A stretch of DNA of 50,857 nucleotides from Corynebacterium sp. HMSC04H06. Its GTDB lineage: Bacteria > Actinomycetota > Actinomycetes > Mycobacteriales > Mycobacteriaceae. Where the stretch lies: the NCBI RefSeq assembly GCF_001815935.1, contig NZ_KV823451.1, positions 1 to 50,857 of the forward strand, in the 5' to 3' direction. The notes beneath the pieces were generated by a model. It worked only from the letters and a program-made list of their open reading frames with translations. It ran no database searches and was not told the origin of the DNA. Position numbers and translations under genes: made by a program. Shown here piece by piece: positions 8,803 to 18,609 of the stretch (positions are counted from its first letter, which is position 1; each line of letters begins with the position of its first letter).

Positions 8803-8837
8803 CCTATAGGGCGGGATGCGTCCGCATTCCCTATAGG
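8803..8837 (-). promoter_or_regulatory. ssrA promoter region with inverted repeat
   Basis: CCTATAGG occurs at 8803-8810 and again at 8830-8837 as arms of an imperfect palindrome with an inner GGATGCG/CGCATTC pairing. On the minus strand TATAGG ends about 5 bases before the tmRNA 5' end, fitting a -10 element. The palindrome may also act as a terminator for the DUF488 gene. Confidence 0.45.
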
Positions 8838-8864
8838 AAGAATTACTTTACTCGCCCACTCGTG

Positions 8865-9227
8865 CTAATTCAAGTGCTCGTTCAGCCACTCTTTGAGCAC
8901 CACCGCGTGGTTGATCTCCCGGTCGTGGGCGGCGAACAGCAGGCTGAGATCGCCGTCCTTGGCAAGGCCGATGAGCTGGCCCAGCTCCCCGGCGTCGGAG
9001 TCGTCCAGCTCCGCGCGGTAGCGCCTACTGAATTCCTCGAAGCGTTCGGCGTCGTGATTGAACCACTTGCGCAGTTCGCTGCTGGGGGCAACGTCTTTGA
9101 ACCATTCGTCGTAGGCCAAGTCGTCCTTGGCTACCCCGCGGGGCCACATCCGATCCACCAGTACCCGGGTGCCCGAGGCAACACTGGGATCCTTTTTCAC
9201 GTCATGGACTTTGCAAGTGTAAATCAT
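8865..9227 (-). CDS. DUF488 family protein
   Basis: Small soluble protein of 120 residues with the DUF488 hallmarks: an early RVLVDRMWPRGV, then WFKDVAPSSELRKWFNHD, RYRAEL and a final LLFAAHDREINHAVVLKEWL. The biochemical role of this family is not established. It lies between smpB and ssrA on the same strand; nothing in the sequence ties it to trans-translation beyond position. Confidence 0.85.
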   Translation of the reverse strand: MIYTCKVHDVKKDPSVASGTRVLVDRMWPRGVAKDDLAYDEWFKDVAPSSELRKWFNHDAERFEEFSRRYRAELDDSDAGELGQLIGLAKDGDLSLLFAAHDREINHAVVLKEWLNEHLN

Positions 9228-9275
9228 GCCTTCCAGCCTAACCCTCCTACTGCGGGTTAGGCCGCGGTCGAAGTC

Positions 9276-9779
9276 CTAGACGTTAATACCCTTCACACGG
9301 CGGCCGAGCTCGCGGGAGATCTCCCGGTCCTGGTCGCGGCGCTTGATGTCCTCGCGCTTGTCGTAGTCCTGCTTGCCCTGTGCCAGGCCGAGTTCCAGCT
9401 TGGCCCGGCCGTCCTTGAGGTAGACCTTGAGCGGGATGAGCGTCTTGTTGCCGGAGCGCACCTGGCCGTAGAGCTTGTCAATCTCCCGGCGGTGCAGCAG
9501 CAGCTTGCGGGTGCGCTTGGGACTGTGGTTGGTCCACGTGCCCATGGAGTACTCCGGGATGTGGAGGTTGCGCAGCCAGACCTCGCCCTTGTCGATGGTG
9601 GCAAAGGCGTCGTTCAGGGAAATCTTACCCTCCCGGAGGGACTTGATCTCCGTACCGACGAGCGCGATACCACACTCGTAGGTGTCGAGGATCTTGAAGT
9701 CATGGCGGGCACGCCGATTGGTGGCGAGGGTCGAGTTGTTGTCGACCGCGCCCTTTTTCTTCTTGCCCTTCTTTGCCAT
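9276..9779 (-). CDS. smpB: SsrA-binding protein SmpB
   Basis: RNA-binding partner that delivers tmRNA to stalled ribosomes. The 167-residue protein shows a lysine-rich N terminus (KKGKKKKG), NRRARHDF, the OB-fold segment [18 protein letters not shown], then [17 protein letters not shown] and a basic C-terminal tail with [14 protein letters not shown] and a final VKGINV. All are standard for SmpB. ATG at 9779 (MAKKGKK) is preferred; ATG at 9785 is possible. It is the third gene of an ftsE-ftsX-smpB run and lies close to ssrA, its RNA partner. Confidence 0.96.
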   Translation of the reverse strand: MAKKGKKKKGAVDNNSTLATNRRARHDFKILDTYECGIALVGTEIKSLREGKISLNDAFATIDKGEVWLRNLHIPEYSMGTWTNHSPKRTRKLLLHRREIDKLYGQVRSGNKTLIPLKVYLKDGRAKLELGLAQGKQDYDKREDIKRRDQDREISRELGRRVKGINV

Positions 9780-9876
9780 AGCCATCAAGCTTAACCGCCC
9801 AGGCTAGAGCGAACAAACCCACCCGACGGCCACGCGGCAGGCAGTGGCATTCGGGCGGGACTGTGGGGCGCGCGAG

Positions 9877-10779
9877 CTACTTCTTGACGTAGAGCCGCAG
9901 CGTGACTTGGGCGGCGAGGGCGGCGAAGGCCATGGCCACCACGCCGACAATTGGCAGGGCTATCCAAATGTCCTTGGTGTGCAGCGGGGCCAGCAGCTGC
10001 GCCTGGTAGAGGCTCTGCAGCGACGGGTCCACCACGTAGGACTTGGTGAGAAATAGGCCGATTCCGGCCACGACCACGCCGATGAGCGTGGACAGGACGG
10101 CCTCCAGCACGAACGGGGCCTGGGTGATCCAGCGGGAAGCGCCCACCATGCGCATGATGGACATCTCCGTCGAGCGGTTGTACGCCGCAATCTGGACCAT
10201 GTTGGCGATCAGGAAGATGGCCGCCACGGCCTGGACAGCGGCGACCAGGAAGGTCGCGTTCCGGATGGAGTCTAGGTTGTCGGTGGCGCGGTCGACTTCC
10301 TCGACCTGGTCGACGACGGCATCGACCTGTGGCAGGTCCCGGATGACGTCGATAGCCGCGGTGTCAGCGGGATCCACCAGGCGCACGTGTAGGGCGGCCG
10401 GCAGCGCGTCTGGGGAAGTCTCCTCCACCAGCAGCGGGTCGGTCTCCTGGAAATACTGCTTGAAGCGCTCGTAGGACTCCTCCTGCGAGCGGAAGGTGAC
10501 CTTCTCCACGCCGGAGTCGGACTCCAACTGGTCCTTAATCTCCTTACAGCCCGCCGACGTGCAGTCCGTGTCGTTGGCGGAGATCTCCTCATCCAGCTGG
10601 ACCATGACCTCCACCTGCTCGAGGTAGATGTCCTTGGTGTCCTGGGTCAGGATGGTCACCAAGACACCCGCGACCACCAGCCCCACGGACACGGCCGTGG
10701 TGATAATCAGCGCGATAGTCATGGTGATGTTGCGGCCGAGCCCCTTGGCGGCCTCGCGGAAGACGAAATTTGTCTGCAT
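9877..10779 (-). CDS. ftsX: Cell-division protein FtsX
   Basis: Membrane component of the FtsEX complex, which links ATP hydrolysis by FtsE to activation of peptidoglycan hydrolases at the septum. The 300-residue protein has one N-terminal membrane segment (ITMTIALIITTAVSVGLVVAGVL), an extracellular domain of about 130 residues containing a Cys pair (DTDCTSAGCKEI), and three C-terminal spans with MVQIAAYNRSTEMSIMRMVGAS between spans 2 and 3, a typical FtsX segment. ATG at 10779 (MQTNFVFREA) is chosen because it matches the family start; 4 bases separate it from the ftsE stop. Confidence 0.95.
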   Translation of the reverse strand: MQTNFVFREAAKGLGRNITMTIALIITTAVSVGLVVAGVLVTILTQDTKDIYLEQVEVMVQLDEEISANDTDCTSAGCKEIKDQLESDSGVEKVTFRSQEESYERFKQYFQETDPLLVEETSPDALPAALHVRLVDPADTAAIDVIRDLPQVDAVVDQVEEVDRATDNLDSIRNATFLVAAVQAVAAIFLIANMVQIAAYNRSTEMSIMRMVGASRWITQAPFVLEAVLSTLIGVVVAGIGLFLTKSYVVDPSLQSLYQAQLLAPLHTKDIWIALPIVGVVAMAFAALAAQVTLRLYVKK

Positions 10780-10783
10780 GGTC

Positions 10784-11473
10784 TTAGAAGGCCTCCCCGT
10801 AAACGGCGTGGGTTTCATCGCGCACGAGCTTGCCGTTACTCAGCTCCAGCACGCGCTGGCGCGCCTCGTTCACGGCGCGAGCGTTGTGCGTCGACATGAT
10901 GACGGTGGTGCCGCGGCGGTTGATCTTAGACAGTAGGGTCATGATCTCCGATGCGGTCGCCGGGTCCAGGTTGCCGGTCGGCTCGTCCGCGAGCACCAGC
11001 TTCGGGCGGTTGACGAAGGCGCGGGCCACGGCCACGCGCTGCTGCTCGCCGCCGGAGAGCTCGTTCGGCATGCGGTGGGCCTTGGAGCCCAGGCCGACCA
11101 TCTCGAGCACCTCCGGCACGGCCTTGTCAATCCGGTGCTTCTTCTTGCCAATGACCTCCAGTGCGAAGGCCACGTTCTGGTAGACGTTCAGCTTGGGCAG
11201 CAGCCGGAAGTCCTGGAAGACGTAGCCGATGGACTGGCGCAAGCGGTTGATCTCGCGGCCTTTGAGCGCATTGACGTGGAAATTATCGAAGTGGATCTGT
11301 CCGGAGCTCAAGTTGGTCTCGCGCACCATCAGCTGCAGGAAGGTGGACTTGCCTGAGCCCGAGGGGCCGATGAGAAAGACGAACTCGCCGTCCTCAATGC
11401 GGAAAGACACATCATCCAGTGCCGGTCGCGTTGAGGTCGGATAGACCTTGGTTACGTTTTCGAAGGTGATCAC
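10784..11473 (-). CDS. ftsE: Cell-division ATP-binding protein FtsE
   Basis: Cytoplasmic ATPase of FtsEX, 229 residues. Walker [10 protein letters not shown]-loop [17 protein letters not shown], signature LSGGEQQR, Walker [14 protein letters not shown] and the H-loop STHN are all present. The start is the GTG at 11473 ([10 protein letters not shown]), which matches the usual FtsE N terminus; the reading frame extends ten codons further without homology. Unlike the common actinobacterial order, prfB is not immediately upstream: a divergent AbgT-family gene lies between. Confidence 0.95.
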   Translation of the reverse strand: MITFENVTKVYPTSTRPALDDVSFRIEDGEFVFLIGPSGSGKSTFLQLMVRETNLSSGQIHFDNFHVNALKGREINRLRQSIGYVFQDFRLLPKLNVYQNVAFALEVIGKKKHRIDKAVPEVLEMVGLGSKAHRMPNELSGGEQQRVAVARAFVNRPKLVLADEPTGNLDPATASEIMTLLSKINRRGTTVIMSTHNARAVNEARQRVLELSNGKLVRDETHAVYGEAF

Positions 11474-11554
11474 GTCCGCAACTCTAGCAACAGGAAATAA
11501 CAATTGGAACTCTTTTACCCGTTAATTGACTAAAAATTATGTGCCCCCAACTCC

Positions 11555-11577
11555 GTGTGCGCTATAGTGACGCACAC
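11555..11577 (+). promoter_or_regulatory. Palindrome over a candidate -10 element, ftsE / abgT-2 divergent region
   Basis: GTGTGCG at 11555-11561 and CGCACAC at 11571-11577 form a perfect inverted repeat whose 9-base centre contains TATAGT, a good -10 hexamer for the rightward transporter gene. No clear -35 is seen at 17 bases. A repressor bound here would block that promoter. Confidence 0.5.
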
Positions 11578-11706
11578 CATAAGTTCGAAAACCTGCCATG
11601 AAATCCGGGCGACAGTACTCGCACGGCGGCCGCCGGCCCCGCCTAAAACCGCCGCACCCGGATAAAACCAAGAGCCCCGGCTCTTCGACACAGAAAGTGC
11701 CGTTTT

Positions 11707-13395
11707 ATGACAGAAACCGCTACCGAAGACCAGCCGAAGAAGACAGAATCCCCCGGGGGTTTTCTCGGCACCATCGAAAAGCTGGGCAATAAGCTGCCGG
11801 ATCCCTTCTGGCTGTTCGTCGTCCTCGCCGGAGTCGTCGCCGTTTCCTCCTGGCTCGGCTCCCTAGCGGGGATGAGCGCCGTGGATCCCCAGACCAATGA
11901 GACCATCGAGGTCGAATCCCTGCTCACCCAGGAAAACATCTCGCGCATGGTCACGGATGCGGTCGAGAACTTCACCTCCTTCCCACCACTAGGCGTCATC
12001 CTTGCCGTCATGCTGGGCGTGGGCGTGGCCGAGCAGTCCGGCCTGCTGTCCGCCCTCGTGCGCGCGATGGTCGCCAAGGTCACCCCGGCGACGCTGACCT
12101 TCGCCGTCGCCCTGGCCGGCGTGACGGGCTCGGTGGCCTCCGACGCCATCTACGTCATCCTCATCCCACTGGGCGCGATGTCCTTCCACGCGCTGGGGCG
12201 CTCCCCCATCGTTGGCGCCATGGTGGCCTTCGCCGCCTCCTCGGCCGGGTTTAACGCCTCACTCATCCTCAACATCACCGACCTGCTGCTGGCCGGCATC
12301 TCTACCCCAGCCGCGCAGATGGTCGATCCGGACTACCACGTCAGCCCGCTGGCCAACATCTTCTTCGTCATCCCCTCCGCCGTTGTCCTGGCCCTCATCA
12401 TCACTGCGGTCACCGAGCTGTTCATCACCCGCAAGGCCCGCGAACTGGTCAACCACGACCACATCAACTACGAAGAGGTCTCCTTCGACAAGGCCGCCGG
12501 CGGCTCGCAGAAGTCCTCCGCCAACGCTGACGACGCCGTGGATGCGCATGCAGAGGATCATGCAGGGGATGCTGACGACTCCGACAGCGACTACGACTTC
12601 ACCGACGACGAGGAGGCGCTGAAGCTATCCCGTCAGGAGGCCAAGGGCCTGATATGGGCCGGCATCGCACTGCTAGTCTTCCTCGCCGGCTTCTTCGCCC
12701 TGCTGTTCATCCCGGGCTCGCCGCTGGCCGGCCCGGACGGGGAGACCATGGAATCTCCGCTCATCTCCGCCATCGCGGTGCCCATCGCCCTGGCCTTCCT
12801 GCTGGTCGGCATCGTCTACGGCATCGTCGTCGGCACCATCAAGGACGGCTCCGATGTCCCGAACTTCATGGCCCGGGGACTCAAGACCCTGCTGCCCATG
12901 CTGGTGCTCTTCTTTGCCGTCGCCCAGTTCCTCGCGTGGTTCGAGTGGTCCAACCTGGGCGTGTGGACCGCGATTACCGGCTCCGAACTCCTCCAGCGCT
13001 GGGACCTGCCGCCCATCCTGATGTTCGCCGGGCTGGTCCTGCTGGTGGCCCTGCTCAACCTGCTGATCACCTCCGGTTCCGCGCAGTGGGCGCTGATGGC
13101 CCCGGTCATCGTCCCGATGATGATGTACGTCCACGTCTCCCCGGAGGTCGCCCAGATGCTGTTCCGTATCGGCGACTCCCCGACCAACATCATCACCCCG
13201 ATGTCGCCCTACTTCGCCCTGGCCCTGACCTTCCTGCAGCGCTACTACAAGCGCGCCGGGGTGGGCACCCTGATGTCGCTGGCCCTGCCCTACTCCGTGG
13301 CCATGCTGGTCGGCTGGTTCCTCTTCTTCGTCGTCTGGTACCTGCTGGGCATTCCGCTCGGCCCGGGCGCGCCCATGCACTACCCGGCCGAGTAG
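11707..13395 (+). CDS. Second AbgT family transporter
   Basis: Membrane protein of 562 residues with the same family landmarks as the other AbgT here: IEKLGNKLPDPFWLFVVLA at the start, GVGVAEQSGLLSALVR, GVTGSVASDAIYVILIPLGA, and FRIGDSPTNIITPMSPY in the last third. An unusually acidic cytoplasmic loop (residues about 265-305) is rich in Asp, Glu and His. The two copies differ throughout and are not a recent duplication. This copy is alone, without an adjacent hydrolase, and is inserted between ftsE and prfB, genes that are usually neighbours in Actinobacteria. Its substrate is unknown. Confidence 0.88.
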   Translation: MTETATEDQPKKTESPGGFLGTIEKLGNKLPDPFWLFVVLAGVVAVSSWLGSLAGMSAVDPQTNETIEVESLLTQENISRMVTDAVENFTSFPPLGVILAVMLGVGVAEQSGLLSALVRAMVAKVTPATLTFAVALAGVTGSVASDAIYVILIPLGAMSFHALGRSPIVGAMVAFAASSAGFNASLILNITDLLLAGISTPAAQMVDPDYHVSPLANIFFVIPSAVVLALIITAVTELFITRKARELVNHDHINYEEVSFDKAAGGSQKSSANADDAVDAHAEDHAGDADDSDSDYDFTDDEEALKLSRQEAKGLIWAGIALLVFLAGFFALLFIPGSPLAGPDGETMESPLISAIAVPIALAFLLVGIVYGIVVGTIKDGSDVPNFMARGLKTLLPMLVLFFAVAQFLAWFEWSNLGVWTAITGSELLQRWDLPPILMFAGLVLLVALLNLLITSGSAQWALMAPVIVPMMMYVHVSPEVAQMLFRIGDSPTNIITPMSPYFALALTFLQRYYKRAGVGTLMSLALPYSVAMLVGWFLFFVVWYLLGIPLGPGAPMHYPAE

Positions 13396-13412
13396 CCACC
13401 GCGTCAAAACCC

Positions 13413-13463
13413 AAACGCCAGCCCCGCAGCGGTTGTTTTCATACTCCGCGCGGGGCTGGCGTC
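13413..13463. terminator. Bidirectional terminator between abgT-2 and prfB
   Basis: AACGCCAGCCCCGC and GCGGGGCTGGCGT pair across a 21-base loop between two convergent genes. T-rich flanks occur on both sides only weakly (CGTTAG; GGTTTTG on the other strand). Confidence 0.75.
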
Positions 13464-13522
13464 GTTAGTTCACGGCCACCGTTGGCAAGTAGCTGTGGTT
13501 GGCGGAGAGGTGTGGCGGGTGG

Positions 13523-14629
13523 CTAGTCCTCACTGTCGTTGCGTTGCGCCATGCGCCAGCGGATTCCGGCTTCCAGGAAGCCGTCGAGGTCGCCGTCGAG
13601 GACCTTTTGCGGGTCGCCGACCTCGAAGCCGGTACGCAGGTCCTTGACCATCTGGTACGGGTGCAGCACGTAGGAGCGCATCTGGTTGCCCCAGGAGGCA
13701 TTGCCGCCCGCGCCCAGCGCGTCCAGCTCGGCCTGCTCTTCCTGGCGCTTGCGCTCCAGCAGCTTGGCCTGCAGGACCTGCATGGCCGAGGCCTTGTTCT
13801 GGATCTGGGATTTCTCGTTCTGGCAGGTCACCACAATCCCAGTGGGGATATGGGTCAGCCGCACGGCGGAGTCGGTGGTGTTGACGGACTGCCCGCCCGG
13901 GCCGGAGGAGCGGTAGACGTCCACGCGCACGTCAGCGTCCGAAATATCGATGGAGTCGGTCTGTTCCACCACGGGCAGGACCTCGACCTCCGCAAAGGAG
14001 GTCTGCCGGCGGCCCTGGTTGTCAAAGGGGCTGATGCGCACCAGGCGGTGCGCGCCCTGCTCCACCGAGAGCGTGCCGTACATATACTCGCCGTGCACCA
14101 CGAAGGTCGCGGACTTGATGCCAGCCTCCTCGGCATAAGAAATGTCGTAGACATCGACCTTGTGGTCGTTGTGCTCCGCCCACCGGATATACATGCGCAT
14201 GAGCATCTCCGCCCAGTCGGCGGCATCCACGCCGCCGGCGCCGGAGCGGATGTTGATGACCGCCTCGCGCTCGTCGTATTCGCCCGACAGCATGGTGGTT
14301 ACCTCAAGCGCCTCGATAGTCGAGCGCAGCGCGGCCAGCTCCTCATCCGCCAGCGCGGTGTCGCCTTCTTCCTCGGCGAGCTCGTACATCACCGGTATGT
14401 CATCGAGCCGCCCGCGCAGATCGGCGAGCTTGCGAAGCTTCGCCTGGGCGGCGGAGAGCTCCGAGGTGACTTTCTGCGCGTGCGCCGGATCGTCCCAGAG
14501 ACTCGGATCGCCCGCCTGGGCTTCCAGTTCCCGGACCCGCGCGCTCAGCTCCTCCGGGTTCATCACCTTTTCGATGGTGGTTAGCGTCGTGGACAACTCG
14601 TCCAAAGCAGCAGTCTTATCCGGGTGCAT
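13523..14629 (-). CDS. prfB: Peptide chain release factor 2
   Basis: Release factor that recognises UGA and UAA and triggers peptide release. The 368-residue protein has the SPF codon-recognition tripeptide (RISPFDNQ) and the catalytic GGQ in [18 protein letters not shown]. It starts at the ATG at 14629 ([11 protein letters not shown]). The frame is uninterrupted, so there is no programmed +1 frameshift of the kind used to autoregulate prfB in E. coli and many other bacteria. A long leftward extension of the same frame across the neighbouring genes is a GC artefact. Confidence 0.96.
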   Translation of the reverse strand: MHPDKTAALDELSTTLTTIEKVMNPEELSARVRELEAQAGDPSLWDDPAHAQKVTSELSAAQAKLRKLADLRGRLDDIPVMYELAEEEGDTALADEELAALRSTIEALEVTTMLSGEYDEREAVINIRSGAGGVDAADWAEMLMRMYIRWAEHNDHKVDVYDISYAEEAGIKSATFVVHGEYMYGTLSVEQGAHRLVRISPFDNQGRRQTSFAEVEVLPVVEQTDSIDISDADVRVDVYRSSGPGGQSVNTTDSAVRLTHIPTGIVVTCQNEKSQIQNKASAMQVLQAKLLERKRQEEQAELDALGAGGNASWGNQMRSYVLHPYQMVKDLRTGFEVGDPQKVLDGDLDGFLEAGIRWRMAQRNDSED

Positions 14630-14698
14630 AGCGCCCCAGTCTACAGCGCAGGGGTGTTCAATTAGCGATCGCCTGCCGCAGGGGCGACAATAGGGGCT

Positions 14699-15526
14699 AT
14701 GACTCAGACCCCGAGCTTGCCCGAGATGATCGACGCCATCGCCAAGACTTTCATGGTCGCGCACGCGGATGATTCCGACGCGCACCTGGCCCAGGCACTG
14801 GTCTACAACGCCGGCCGCCTGGCCTGGCGCATGCGCGATCAAGGCGTCAATATCGAACAGAAGACCTCTGTGTCCGACGTGGTCACGGAAGCCGACCGTG
14901 CCGCCGAGCGCTTCGTCGCCACCGTGCTGCAGGCGCTGCGCGGCGAGGACGGCCTGGTCGGCGAGGAAGGTACCTCCCAGGAGTCGACCTCGGGCCGCAC
15001 CTGGGTCATTGACCCGGTGGACGGGACCTATAACTTCTCTTCCGGCTCCGACTACTGGTGCTCGGCGCTCGCCCTGCGCGACGCCGAAGGCACCGTCATG
15101 GGGGCGGTCCACCGCCCGGCCATGGGCTACACCTGGTTCGGCGGCCGCGACTTCCCCACTTCCCTGGACGGCAAGGAGGTCACCCCGCTGGCCGATGCCC
15201 CGGCCGAGCAGTTGTCCCTGGCCACCTACCTGCACCCGACCTCCATCCAGGACCCGGATATCCGGGCCGCCTGGCAGAAGGTAGCCTCCGGCTTTGCCAC
15301 CGTGCGCATGCTGGGCGCGGGTTCGGTGGATCTGTCCAGCGTGGCGGACGGCACCTGGGGCGCGTGGATGCAGCACACCGTCGCCGAATGGGACTGGCTG
15401 CCGGGCAAGGCCCTGGTAGAGGCCGCCGGCGGCGCGACGAAAGAGATTTCGGCCGGCGGCGTGGTATGGTGCCTGGCTGGAAATAAACAGGCAGTGAAAG
15501 AAATGGAGCAGATGCTGCGTGGGTAA
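14699..15526 (+). CDS. Inositol monophosphatase family protein
   Basis: Mg-dependent phosphatase of the FIG superfamily, 275 residues. The metal-binding motifs are GEEG (about residue 95), [12 protein letters not shown] and a C-terminal [15 protein letters not shown]. The N terminus carries about 35 residues before the fold ([12 protein letters not shown]). The same pairing with hisN near prfB is known in Corynebacterium glutamicum. The stop overlaps the hisN start by 8 bases, so the two are cotranslated. Substrate could be inositol phosphate or histidinol phosphate; the sequence alone does not decide. Confidence 0.85.
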   Translation: MTQTPSLPEMIDAIAKTFMVAHADDSDAHLAQALVYNAGRLAWRMRDQGVNIEQKTSVSDVVTEADRAAERFVATVLQALRGEDGLVGEEGTSQESTSGRTWVIDPVDGTYNFSSGSDYWCSALALRDAEGTVMGAVHRPAMGYTWFGGRDFPTSLDGKEVTPLADAPAEQLSLATYLHPTSIQDPDIRAAWQKVASGFATVRMLGAGSVDLSSVADGTWGAWMQHTVAEWDWLPGKALVEAAGGATKEISAGGVVWCLAGNKQAVKEMEQMLRG

Positions 15527-16301
15527 ATACAAAGAGGACTTGGGGCTGGCCCTTGAGGTCGCTGGTCACGCAGACGCAGTGACCATGCACCGTTTCGAGT
15601 GCTCGGATCTGGCGGTCAAGTCCAAGCCGGACATGACCCCGGTCACCGACGCCGACCTGGCCTGCGAAAAGCTCATTCGCTCGAAGCTGGCCCAGGCCCG
15701 GCCCAACGACGACGTCTTGGGTGAGGAATTCGGAGGCGAGGCCAAGTTCTCCGGCCGCCAGTGGGTCATCGATCCCATCGACGGCACCAAGAACTTCGTG
15801 CGCGGCGTGCCGGTCTGGGCCACGCTCATCGCGCTGCTGGAGGACGGCGAGCCGGTCGTCTCCGTCGTCTCCGCGCCGGCCCTGCGCCGCCGCTGGTACG
15901 CCGCGAAGGGCGGCGGCGCCTTCCGTGTTTTCGGTGGCGAGCCGAAGCGCCTCCACGTCAGCGGCGTCGGAGAGCTGGCCGACGCCTCTGTGGGCATTTC
16001 TTCCCTGTCCGGCTGGCGGGACCGCGGCCGGCGCGAAAACGTCCTCGAGCTGACCGACGTGACCTGGCGCCTGCGCGGCTACGGCGACTTCTGGAACTAC
16101 TGCCTCGTGGCCGAGGGCGCGGTGGATATCGCCGCCGAGCCGGAGGTCTCCCTGTGGGACCTGGCCGCCCCCTGCCTGCTGGTCACCGAGGCCGGCGGCA
16201 AGTTCACCAGTATCGAGGGCACCAACGGCCCGAATAACGGCTCCGCGCTGGCCACCAACGGCCACCTGCACAAGAAGGCGCTGGGTTACCTGGCCCCCTA
16301 A
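15519..16301 (+). CDS. hisN: Histidinol-phosphatase HisN
   Basis: Catalyses histidinol phosphate to histidinol in histidine biosynthesis; in Corynebacterium this step is done by an inositol-monophosphatase-type enzyme. The 260-residue protein follows the corynebacterial HisN closely: [21 protein letters not shown], the central [17 protein letters not shown], and [33 protein letters not shown] near the end. The start codon is GTG at 15519, inside the end of the upstream phosphatase gene. A strong terminator follows. Confidence 0.92.
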   Translation: MGKYKEDLGLALEVAGHADAVTMHRFECSDLAVKSKPDMTPVTDADLACEKLIRSKLAQARPNDDVLGEEFGGEAKFSGRQWVIDPIDGTKNFVRGVPVWATLIALLEDGEPVVSVVSAPALRRRWYAAKGGGAFRVFGGEPKRLHVSGVGELADASVGISSLSGWRDRGRRENVLELTDVTWRLRGYGDFWNYCLVAEGAVDIAAEPEVSLWDLAAPCLLVTEAGGKFTSIEGTNGPNNGSALATNGHLHKKALGYLAP

Positions 16302-16334
16302 GCGCGGGCCCGCCCCTGAAACCTAAAAACCTAC

Positions 16335-16373
16335 GACAAGGTCCCCGCCTGAAAATCAGGCGGGGACCTTGTC
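16335..16373 (+). terminator. Strong terminator after hisN
   Basis: GACAAGGTCCCCGCCTGA and its exact reverse complement form an 18-bp perfect stem with a 3-base loop, followed by TGTTTTAG. It lies between convergent genes and may serve both. Confidence 0.9.
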
Positions 16374-16423
16374 TGTTTTAGTAAGCGGCTAACCGAGGCG
16401 CCGGTTGCTTGCCACGCGCGGTC

Positions 16424-17569
16424 TTAGTTCTCCGGGAGGCTAAAGCCAGCGCCCACGCCACCGCGGCGGTTCAGATCCGCCAGGATGGCATCCATGTTGG
16501 TCACCGCGGTCGGCACGTGCACGGCCCCCTGCAGCGGGGTGCGGCAGGCACCGTTAAAGCCCGGCGGGTTGATGCCGCCGGTGACGGAGCCAACCAGGCG
16601 GCCGCGGTTGAACAGCGGCGCACCGGAGTCGCCCTGCATGGCGCAGACCTGGGTGAACTGGTACTGCGGGATGGTCGCCAGGGTCATACCGCAGGTATCC
16701 CCGGTGGCCAGACCGCGCTTGCAGCTGATGTCGCCCGGCTTGACGTTGCCGCCCAGGCGGTTGGCGGTCACGCCGTTGTAGGTGCGGGAGACTTCCGCGT
16801 TGGCGCCAAACTCCACGACGGAGTAATCCAGCTCGGCGTTCTTGTCCACGATGGTGCCCGACGGGCCGACCTGCCAGGAGTCGGCCGAAGCCACAGACTG
16901 CCCCACCTCACCGCAGTGGCCGGCGGTCAGACCGACCTTGCGGCCGGCGTTGTCCGTGCCGGCGGCGGTCAGGGTGCACATCGACTCATCGTTGACGTAG
17001 ATGGGAGTGCCCGGACCATAGAGGGACTTGCCCTCGGTCAAGGCGGCGTTGGACTCCTCCGGCACCTGCGGGGCGTCGAAGTAGGAACCCGGCACGCGGT
17101 GCAGGATGAAGTCCTTGGTGGGCTTGCCAGCCATCACCTTGGAGAACATATCGTTGCGCCACTGATAGTTCGGGTCAATGTTCTGGGGCTTGAACTCGGG
17201 CTGCGTTGCCTGCCGGACGGTCTCCTCGAGCTCAATCGGGTTCGGGTTGGTCGCCGGCGCGTCAGCGTAGTCGTGCGTTTGGGGTGCGGTCGCCACGGCT
17301 GCTGCCTGGTCTGCCGCTTGTTGGGCCTGCGGGGCCTGCGGCAGGTGTTGGTTGACAGCCTCGGTAACGGCATCAGTCACCTGCGGGTCTACCTCCGGGG
17401 TGGAAATTCCCCAGTCGGCCAGATCCGAGCGGACCTGGTCCACAGCCGCCGCGGCATCAAAGCCGGGCTGGGGCGCTTCCTGCGCTCCGGCGGCTGGGGC
17501 CGCAAAGAAAAACGCACCTGCGAAAGCCGAGCCCACCAGGACTTTCTTTAGGTGCGGAATGCGAAGCAT
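16424..17569 (-). CDS. Secreted chymotrypsin-like (S1) serine protease
   Basis: Exported protease of 381 residues. The N terminus is a classical signal peptide (basic LRIPHLKK, hydrophobic stretch, cleavage near GAQE). About 150 residues of alanine/glutamine/proline-rich propeptide-like sequence follow. The catalytic domain shows the His motif LTAGHCGEVG, the Asp region ELDYSVVEFG, and the Ser motif MQGDSGAPLF; cysteines lie around them. The organisation resembles corynebacterial trypsin-like secreted proteases. ATG at 17569 is chosen because upstream codons have no signal character. The natural substrate is unknown. Confidence 0.85.
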   Translation of the reverse strand: MLRIPHLKKVLVGSAFAGAFFFAAPAAGAQEAPQPGFDAAAAVDQVRSDLADWGISTPEVDPQVTDAVTEAVNQHLPQAPQAQQAADQAAAVATAPQTHDYADAPATNPNPIELEETVRQATQPEFKPQNIDPNYQWRNDMFSKVMAGKPTKDFILHRVPGSYFDAPQVPEESNAALTEGKSLYGPGTPIYVNDESMCTLTAAGTDNAGRKVGLTAGHCGEVGQSVASADSWQVGPSGTIVDKNAELDYSVVEFGANAEVSRTYNGVTANRLGGNVKPGDISCKRGLATGDTCGMTLATIPQYQFTQVCAMQGDSGAPLFNRGRLVGSVTGGINPPGFNGACRTPLQGAVHVPTAVTNMDAILADLNRRGGVGAGFSLPEN

Positions 17570-17724
17570 ATACAGCCTTCTTTCACATCGTGGATCATTA
17601 GGGCCCCTTAATCTTGGCACGTAAATTAGTTATAAACACCCTCTTTCCCACACTGTTTCCAAGCCGTTATAGTTTCCAATTCGCGACCTCGACTTTCCCT
17701 TGCTGGCCCCTCCGGGCGCGTTAC

Positions 17725-18609
17725 CTAGCCACCCCTAACGGAGGGTGACCGGGTTTCATCCTCGGTGGAATCCCAGCGGCGCTTTTCCGCTTCCGACTTG
17801 CGGTGATTGCGCACGGCCATAAAGCCCAGAACCACGGCGATGACCAGCGGCACCCACACCTTCGTGTACTCCAGGAGGAACGCTAGCCAGGCCGGGATGG
17901 TCAAATCTGGGAAGGGGATATCCCAGTCCGGCCACGTGGGCACCGGCAGGGTGATGTCGGGAAGGTCCGGCACCGGCAGGGCAATCGCCGGCAGCTGCCA
18001 GTCGGGAAGCTCCCATTCCGGCAGCAGGTCGAGCAGCCAGCCGATGAGCCGGCTGACCAGCGGGCCCAAAACGATGACCGCGATGGCCCAGCCGCTCTTG
18101 CCCAGCCCGCCCAGCATGGGATAAAGCACCCGCTTGAAGGAGCTTTCCTCCATCTCTCGGGCCCGCTTCTCCCCGCGGCTGCCCGGCGGCGGGGTGAACT
18201 CGACGACCTGCTTGCCCTCGCGGAACTCCACGGCCTTGAGCTCGTCAAAGAAATTGGCGGAGATCTTCACGCACGGTTTCCCGTCCATGGCCGCCAGGTT
18301 TCCCGCGGGCTCGGAGTCCCAGCCCAGCTTCTTGCTCAGCGGGATCTTACCGCTTTGCACACTGCGCACGCGCCGGCGCACCTCCCCACCCACGGTGAGC
18401 TGCAGGCGCACCGGCGGGTTTTCCACGAAGGTCTGTAGCCTCTCCTTGGCCCCGGCGTCAACGGGCAGCGAAGTGCCGTTCGCCACCTCACCGGTCTCAT
18501 CGTCCCGCTCGGCGGGCCAGTCCGGGTAGCGCTCGATAAACTCCGCGTCGAAGCCGCATTCGACGGTGATCCGCCCGTGGGTGGGGTGCTCTAGCATCCA
18601 GGTTTCCAC
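17725..18609 (-). CDS. Membrane protein with a Pro/Asp/Trp-rich repeat segment, function unknown
   Basis: I do not recognise the family. The 294-residue protein has a soluble N-terminal domain (about 1-165), a hydrophobic segment (GKSGWAIAVIVLGPLVSRLIGWLLDLL, 170-196), and then a striking stretch at about 197-240 of short units of the type LPDW-LP, PDLPDITLPVP, PDWDIPFPDLTIP. A second hydrophobic segment (about 252-268) and a basic tail with RNHRKSEAEKRR follow. The Pro/Asp/Trp repeats lie between the two spans, so they are probably outside the membrane or at its surface. GTG start directly abuts the stop of the gene upstream, so the two form a coupled pair. Confidence 0.7.
   Translation of the reverse strand: METWMLEHPTHGRITVECGFDAEFIERYPDWPAERDDETGEVANGTSLPVDAGAKERLQTFVENPPVRLQLTVGGEVRRRVRSVQSGKIPLSKKLGWDSEPAGNLAAMDGKPCVKISANFFDELKAVEFREGKQVVEFTPPPGSRGEKRAREMEESSFKRVLYPMLGGLGKSGWAIAVIVLGPLVSRLIGWLLDLLPEWELPDWQLPAIALPVPDLPDITLPVPTWPDWDIPFPDLTIPAWLAFLLEYTKVWVPLVIAVVLGFMAVRNHRKSEAEKRRWDSTEDETRSPSVRGG

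Noticed and set aside
12654..13526. A 290-codon frame inside the second AbgT gene
   Set aside because: Same strand, other frame, Arg/Pro/His-rich product; the AbgT frame is complete and has the family motifs.
13523..14629. Programmed frameshift in prfB
   Set aside because: The frame is continuous from the start to the GGQ domain with no in-frame TGA.
14630..15532. Upstream extension of prfB by about 300 codons
   Set aside because: It lies antisense to the inositol-phosphatase-family gene, and release factor 2 homology begins at the ATG at 14629.
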